Assembly (NCBI RefSeq): GCF_900112365.1
Contig: NZ_FOLQ01000035.1
Span: 1 to 38,193 of the forward strand
Origin: Spirosoma endophyticum
GTDB taxonomy: Bacteria; Bacteroidota; Bacteroidia; Cytophagales; Spirosomataceae
DNA: 38,193 nucleotides
Direction: 5' to 3'
The notes under the pieces were generated by a model that searched no databases, had not been told where the DNA came from, and was given only the letters and a program-made list of their open reading frames with translations. The position numbers and the translations under genes are program-made. Of the stretch, positions 34,126 to 38,193 are shown piece after piece. Each line of letters opens with the position of its first letter. Position 1 is the first letter of the stretch.

Positions 34126-34506
34126 CTACGGACATTTCTCAAACTCTCTATGTTGGCTGTCTGGCATTGCGATTGTGAAATTTGTTTGGCTAATCGAGAC
34201 AATAGGAAAACGCTCATCTTGAATGGGTATCAGACCATTTGTGATACCAGCATAGCGAATGACAAGAATATCCTTCTCGATCCAATATCGATAAGGTTGA
34301 CTTTGCGCTAGCTGACACACTTTTAAACTGTCTTCAACTCTATTCATATACTCCTTTTCAAAAGTCCAGCGACTATAAGTCTTTCCACTTGAAGATGGAG
34401 CATTCCAGGTGCCGATTAACTGATTCGGCTCAACTGACAAGCTTTGTTTGTCATGGCAACCTGCCATGATCAATAGAAGTATCCACGCAACTTTTCTCAT
34501 ATTCAC
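34126..34506 (-). CDS. Small lipoprotein, lipocalin-like
   Basis: A 126-residue lipoprotein (MNMRKVAWILLLIMAGC, Cys 17). The mature part opens LIGTWNAPSSSGKTYSRWTFEKEYMN and continues with YRYWIEKDILVIRY and FPIVSISQTNFTIAM. GTW followed by W/F-type strands is the hallmark of lipocalin-like lipoproteins, as in the neighbour at 33435-33917, so they may be paralogs. It should be anchored in the envelope. Length is near the shortest expected for a full barrel. Confidence 0.75.
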   Translation of the reverse strand: MNMRKVAWILLLIMAGCHDKQSLSVEPNQLIGTWNAPSSSGKTYSRWTFEKEYMNRVEDSLKVCQLAQSQPYRYWIEKDILVIRYAGITNGLIPIQDERFPIVSISQTNFTIAMPDSQHREFEKCP

Positions 34507-34895
34507 TTCATAAATGTGGTAACACCTTCATAACATGAAGACCGTTTTCACCCACAAAGCGTTGGAATTGAATTGGTGTATAAGTGCTGTGGCTACGGCC
34601 CGCCGCTGCGGTTGAAAAAGTTAAAAAGTGGTTCGAATTTTTCGATTCACCTCCCAACGCTTAGAAGTAGAATTTCTTAATTAAACAGCAGGTCTCCAGT
34701 CAAATGTAGCAGGACCACTTCTTAAATGAGCATTTAATTGGACAGCTTGTCTCAGTAAGAGTCAGCTACTTTCCGTAGCATACGGGCAACACAGGGCTAG
34801 TAAAAGGACAATGCTTGAATTAATTAACCTCTTGTCCTTTTACTAGCCCTCTTGGTTTGACTTTAACCTTGGCTAACCAGCTAGAAGCTGCTTGT
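34507..34895. other. Intergenic region with a strong terminator
   Basis: No gene seen. It contains the 19-bp hairpin at 34793-34850 near its right end. The rest is AT-rich and presumably holds the promoter of the lipoprotein at 34126-34506. Confidence 0.6.
34793..34850 (-). terminator. 19-bp perfect hairpin, 20-nt loop
   Basis: AGGGCTAGTAAAAGGACAA (34793-34811) is perfectly complementary to 34832-34850. It begins 45 nt after the stop of the lipoprotein gene at 34896 and is likely its terminator. Confidence 0.75.
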
Positions 34896-35711
34896 TCACT
34901 TTGTAAAGCTAAACGTATTGATCCGCAACTCACGCTCGAGGGCATTCACCTTACTGGACGTTGTTTTCTCTTCGTAAGCAATCTGTTTAACCACTTGGCC
35001 CTGGGCATCAAATTCGTAGCTGTAGACAATTACGCTCTTGTCGGGCATGACCGCTGGCATATTGAAGGCTGATTGTTCAACCCGGGTTAATTTGGTAACC
35101 AGGTTCCGGCTGGGACGACCCTCTTCAACAACGTAAGGATTGGGTAAGCTTGGCTTGGTCAAGTCATATTCGTAAGTCGTTGTGGTCGTACCATTCTGAC
35201 CACCACCCAACACTTCTTTGACGATATTACCATCAACAATGGTCCGTCCTTGGCTCAAGAGTCGGCCATCCGAGTCATAGGTACCACTGGCCAGATAGCC
35301 TTGCTGATTCAGGGGATATATGGATGGAGTTCTGGGAGATAGATTCAGGTAAGTCTTTAGTAGCTGATTGTTGGTATAGGCATACTCCCATTCGCCGTTG
35401 TAGGAGTAGGTGTCGTCAGGACGATCCGGATTGATTGCCTTGCGGTTAATCAGTCGTTTTTGATCGTCGTAGCGGAAGAGGTCCTCACTACGGCCTGCTT
35501 GTTTAAACAAGGTATTCTGATAGGTGATGGTTGGATTGGGAAGGTAGACATTGGCTGGTTCAAAGTAGTAGGTAGTGGCTACTTTAGTTAGGAGGTAAGC
35601 TGGCTCATCGGGCGTTACGGCCGCGTTAGGTGTACAGGCGGCTAGGCCTGATAGACAACCAGAAATGAGTAATAGGCGGAGCCTGGTTAAGGTGAAGAGG
35701 TGAGTAGTCAT
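34896..35711 (-). CDS. Lipoprotein with RHS/YD-like units, unknown function
   Basis: I take ATG 35711 (MTTHLFTLTRLRLLLISG), two codons into the open frame. The product is 271 residues, with a lipoprotein signal (Cys 26 in GLAAC). The mature protein has short units with a Tyr-Asp start: LFRYDDQKRLINRKA, SYNGEWEYAY, TYDSDGRLLSQGR, YEYDLTKP, SYEFDAQGQVVKQIAY. This is an RHS/YD-repeat-like beta pattern, also seen in the lipoprotein at 470-1399, so they may form a family. It is probably surface or periplasm anchored. A 19-bp hairpin terminates it. Confidence 0.78.
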   Translation of the reverse strand: MTTHLFTLTRLRLLLISGCLSGLAACTPNAAVTPDEPAYLLTKVATTYYFEPANVYLPNPTITYQNTLFKQAGRSEDLFRYDDQKRLINRKAINPDRPDDTYSYNGEWEYAYTNNQLLKTYLNLSPRTPSIYPLNQQGYLASGTYDSDGRLLSQGRTIVDGNIVKEVLGGGQNGTTTTTYEYDLTKPSLPNPYVVEEGRPSRNLVTKLTRVEQSAFNMPAVMPDKSVIVYSYEFDAQGQVVKQIAYEEKTTSSKVNALERELRINTFSFTK

Positions 35712-35928
35712 GTGCATCGAAAAGCGAATGTGAGTTAAAAGGAGATTATTTTTGGAATTTTAAAATTATAACAAATTGATTAATTCAAGATTTGCAAGTG
35801 AGCCGAGTAATAGACAACATTTTCAAATTATTTGCGGTGGAAAATCGATCTCAATAAGCTTAAAAGTAGACTAGTTCAGACTTTTTTAACAGCCACTACC
35901 ATTATGATAATCTGAAGAGAAAATCACC

Positions 35929-36384
35929 TTAGTTTTTCTTTACGATGATTTTAATCGTGTGCTGCTTACCGGGAAATAGATGGCCATCATAGTGGTAACC
36001 GGGTGGAAAGTTGATCATCGCCTCTGGAATGGCTGCTTGGACCGTATCGACGGAATAGTACTGCCCCTGGATTTTATAGCTGAAGGCCCATTGCAGTTCA
36101 TAGCCTAAACCACCTAGTCCCCCGGATTTGAATAAGCCTTGGTAGGAAAAAGCCCCGTTCTGATCCGTGTAAATATCTTGACGAGATACTTGATTGGAAA
36201 CGCCAAAGCCTGTCCCTTTTTTGGCGACAATCGTTAGGGGGTAATCCTGGACGGGTTCTCCCGTGTTGAGCAGAACCGTTCCTGTTACGGACGTTTCTTT
36301 ATCAACAGCCGTAAAGCCACAGCTTAAACAACCGGTGAGTAAGGCCACTAGAAGGCTATACCTCACTGCTTTTATCGTTTTCAT
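35929..36384 (-). CDS. Lipoprotein with carboxypeptidase-regulatory-like domain
   Basis: The ATG at 36384 (MKTIKAVRYSLLVALLTGC) gives a lipoprotein signal (Cys 19 or 22); the frame opens 22 codons earlier without a signal. The mature protein (about 130 residues) has VTGTVLLNTGEPVQDYPLTIVAKKG and DIYTDQNGAFSYQGLFK. These are the G-x-V ... P-V ... D-x-x-G-x-F features of a carboxypeptidase-regulatory-like or transthyretin-like beta-sandwich. It may display or bind a ligand at the envelope. No gene follows within 200 bp on the same strand except the terminal lipoprotein of this cluster. Confidence 0.78.
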   Translation of the reverse strand: MKTIKAVRYSLLVALLTGCLSCGFTAVDKETSVTGTVLLNTGEPVQDYPLTIVAKKGTGFGVSNQVSRQDIYTDQNGAFSYQGLFKSGGLGGLGYELQWAFSYKIQGQYYSVDTVQAAIPEAMINFPPGYHYDGHLFPGKQHTIKIIVKKN

Positions 36385-36602
36385 CGCCTGAAGACCAGAA
36401 AAGGGTTTAACCGTTGGAAATGTGTTGTATACGTGGAGTGGTTGTTTCAAGAGCCGATACCCGAGTCTGATAACTCCTAGAGCTAACCATTTTTAGCCAT
36501 TTTGCCTCCAGAAATTAGCTACCTAACTAGGCACCTTTGTTTCAATTTAGACTTTTGCCATAGCCATATGTGTTATAAAACGACTCTGTGAAAAGTGTCT
36601 AA

Positions 36603-36947
36603 TTAGGGTTTGTATTCCACTAAAGTTCGTCGGTCGCTCAGATTGTCAACAATCTGGCTACAACTACTTGTAGATTGATCTAAAGCCAAACCATTACAGA
36701 AAATCGATCCATCACAGTGATAAAGGGCCAGATTGGAACCATTGATGTAACGAGCGCACCTATAAACTGCGTAGACGGTTTGTCCCTGATGCGTACCCTG
36801 TACGATACTGGAGCCCGTGCCATCATCTCGGTTTAATTTCTTCAACCAAGTTAAGTCTTGTAAGGGATTATTTACCCCACAATTATTCGGGATAAATTCT
36901 GCTTGATGACAAGAAGCAACTAGCAGTATCAGCACAAGCCATTTCAT
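36603..36947 (-). CDS. Small Cys-rich lipoprotein
   Basis: A 114-residue lipoprotein (MKWLVLILLVASC, Cys 13). The mature part has CGVNNPLQDLTWLKKL, HQGQTVYAVYRCARYING, ALYHCDGSIFCNGLA and SSCSQI. The NPLxDLxWLKxL segment followed by a Cys-containing strand and a C-x-G-x-x-x-C unit recurs in small lipoproteins of this phylum. The five mature Cys could give two disulfides. No enzymatic function can be inferred. It shows no overlap with neighbours. Confidence 0.75.
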   Translation of the reverse strand: MKWLVLILLVASCHQAEFIPNNCGVNNPLQDLTWLKKLNRDDGTGSSIVQGTHQGQTVYAVYRCARYINGSNLALYHCDGSIFCNGLALDQSTSSCSQIVDNLSDRRTLVEYKP

Positions 36948-37374
36948 ACCATTACTATTTGGTAATTAGACGCCTTAATTAAGCATAGGGTTGGAACGTA
37001 TACGCTTGAAGTTGTATAACCAATAGTAAAGCCTCGATTTCTAAGTAAAGAGGAAAAAGGTTAATGCCAATTCATAGGGTATAGCCGTAACGTTTCCAGT
37101 GATACCAGATTTTTGATCTATGAAGGATGTATGAGTACCTCCGCTGATATACTTAATTGCAACTACCAAAGTGGGCTACATGTCAAATAGCCCGCTTTAA
37201 GTCAACCGAAAAGGTGTAAATCTGCGTTAGAATGGCCTTATTGACCAACTGAAACCATGCGTTTTCATTAGATTACAAGGCAAATCAAAATGAACGTTTG
37301 TGCTTGTCTATCAACGTTTTATATTCCTATTTAATAGGTGGCCCGCTTGGGCATTTGCAACCCTGATTCGGCTT
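36948..37374. other. Intergenic stretch with a probable terminator
   Basis: An 11-bp hairpin with one wobble pair lies at 37168-37198 (AAAGTGGGCTA with TAGCCCGCTTT), downstream of the minus-strand gene ending at 37375. I see no gene in the rest. Confidence 0.55.
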
Positions 37375-37758
37375 TTAAGGGCAAGCCGTTTCTGAGATAC
37401 CGGTAATCGTAATAAAGGCCCCTTGGTTACAAAGTATGTACTCTTTTTGAGGATACCCCCCGTCTTTATAGGTAAAATAAAGCGAAGAATCAGTACCCTT
37501 AAACCGAGCGAGTACAGTGGGTAAGGTGCCCTTAAAGACCGTTGAATCAAGACTAGCTAATACACAATTTTGATAATCTTTGGTAGATCCCTTCCAAGAT
37601 TTGCCTATTGGAGCCTTATCCAAAAGCTGAATGATTACCCCTTCACAAGATATACCTAGATACTTCCCCTTGACGCAGGCTACATTTACCTCATTAGCCT
37701 TTCCACAGTGAAAAGCCGTAAAAGTGAAAAGCAGTACTACAACCATTGACGATTTCAT
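37375..37758 (-). CDS. Small Cys-rich lipoprotein
   Basis: A 127-residue protein with a lipoprotein signal (MKSSMVVVLLFTFTAFHC, Cys 18). The mature part has NVACVKGKYLGISCEGVIIQLL, QNCVLASL, YILCNQG and ISETACP, so several Cys that probably pair in the periplasm. Its beta pattern (SSLYFTYKDGGY, AFITITGI) is like that of other small lipoproteins of this cluster. Function unknown. It is the last gene before the right-hand IS. Confidence 0.75.
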   Translation of the reverse strand: MKSSMVVVLLFTFTAFHCGKANEVNVACVKGKYLGISCEGVIIQLLDKAPIGKSWKGSTKDYQNCVLASLDSTVFKGTLPTVLARFKGTDSSLYFTYKDGGYPQKEYILCNQGAFITITGISETACP

Positions 37759-37849
37759 AAAATAGCTATCAAGTTGATGCCCTAGTAGAGTCTATATCAG
37801 ACTGATTCGTTGCAAACTTAGTTCGATTCGGAACCTGTTGGGGTCATAT

Positions 37850-38193
37850 TGTCCTGATCCCCTAAATGTGAGCCAGTGAAAAATAGAGTAAAAAACTTAA
37901 ATTTCACTGGTAATTGGAAAGGGAATGAAAGCAGGACGATTTAGTGAATCGCAGATCGTGGCGATTCTTAAGCAACAGGACAGCGGCCAAACGGTCGCCC
38001 AAATCACGCGGGAACATGGCGTGAGCGAAGCTACTTTTTATAACTGGAAAGCTAAGTACGGCGGCATGCAGGTCTCGGAAGTGAAGCGGCTCAAGGATCT
38101 TGAGGAAGAAAATAGGCGCTTGAAGAAGATGTACGCTGAGTTGAGTTTGCAACACGAGATTACGAAGGAAGCTCTCCAAAAAAAGTGGTAGGG
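37850..38193 (+). mobile_element. IS3-family element, left part (runs off right edge)
   Basis: The left terminus is probably at or near TGTCCTGATCCCC (37850-37862), about 60 bp before OrfA, resembling IS407-group ends. The right terminus and OrfB lie beyond the window, so the boundary cannot be confirmed. Confidence 0.55.
37925..38191 (+). CDS. IS3-family transposase OrfA (IS407-like)
   Basis: An 88-residue DNA-binding subunit with the hallmarks of IS407/IS2-type OrfA: FSESQIVAILKQQDSG, HTH ITREHGVSEATFYNWKAKYGG, then coiled coil VKRLKDLEEENRRLKKMYAEL, ending LQKKW. The frame is complete, with TAG at 38189-38191. Just before the stop is a slippery A-AAA-AAG (within CCAAAAAAAGTGG), where a -1 slip would make the OrfAB fusion transposase. 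OrfB is outside the window. It differs from the OrfA at the left edge and from that at 8197, so the window touches three distinct IS3-family elements. Confidence 0.92.
   Translation: MKAGRFSESQIVAILKQQDSGQTVAQITREHGVSEATFYNWKAKYGGMQVSEVKRLKDLEEENRRLKKMYAELSLQHEITKEALQKKW

Overview
The window looks like a chromosome segment from the Bacteroidota, most likely a Spirosoma-like member of the Cytophagales. Clues are the many short signal-peptide lipoproteins, a protein with a type IX secretion tail, a TonB-dependent receptor with a carboxypeptidase-like N-terminal domain, NUDIX and GntR sugar regulators, and a block of secreted glycoside hydrolases. The assignment is by gene content only.

Left part (1-11 kb) is accessory DNA. 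An IS3-type transposase gene runs off the left edge. A lipoprotein gene (470-1399, minus) is preceded by a 3.2-kb group II intron structure (1419-4639, minus) that I read as a twintron: a 2428-nt maturase-encoding intron sits inside catalytic domain V of a 793-nt ORF-less intron. Removing the inner one restores a standard 34-nt domain V. Then come a small secreted protein, a gene broken by an in-frame stop, a tyrosine recombinase bracketed by two very long palindromes, a decayed IS3-family element and two lipoproteins.

At 11.4-12.3 kb is a RES/Xre-type toxin-antitoxin pair. From 12.5 to 25 kb, six minus-strand genes form a glycan-degradation operon in transcription order: SDR oxidoreductase, secreted alpha/beta-hydrolase with a PKD-like domain, GH2, GH43, GH106 and GH78. 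Two rhamnosidase families, a beta-galactosidase-type enzyme and a GH43 enzyme point to a rhamnose-rich plant-type glycan or glycoside. Next are a small secreted protein, a NUDIX-type regulator (plus), a TonB-dependent receptor without a SusD partner (minus) and a GntR regulator with a sugar-binding-like sensor (plus). A shared 11-bp palindromic motif lies upstream of both the NUDIX gene and the receptor, tying regulator and transporter together.

From 31 to 37.8 kb are a VOC-family protein, a type IX secreted propeller-like protein and six small lipoproteins, all on the minus strand and mostly with their own terminator-like hairpins. The window ends inside another IS3-family element. I found no tRNA, rRNA or CRISPR array.
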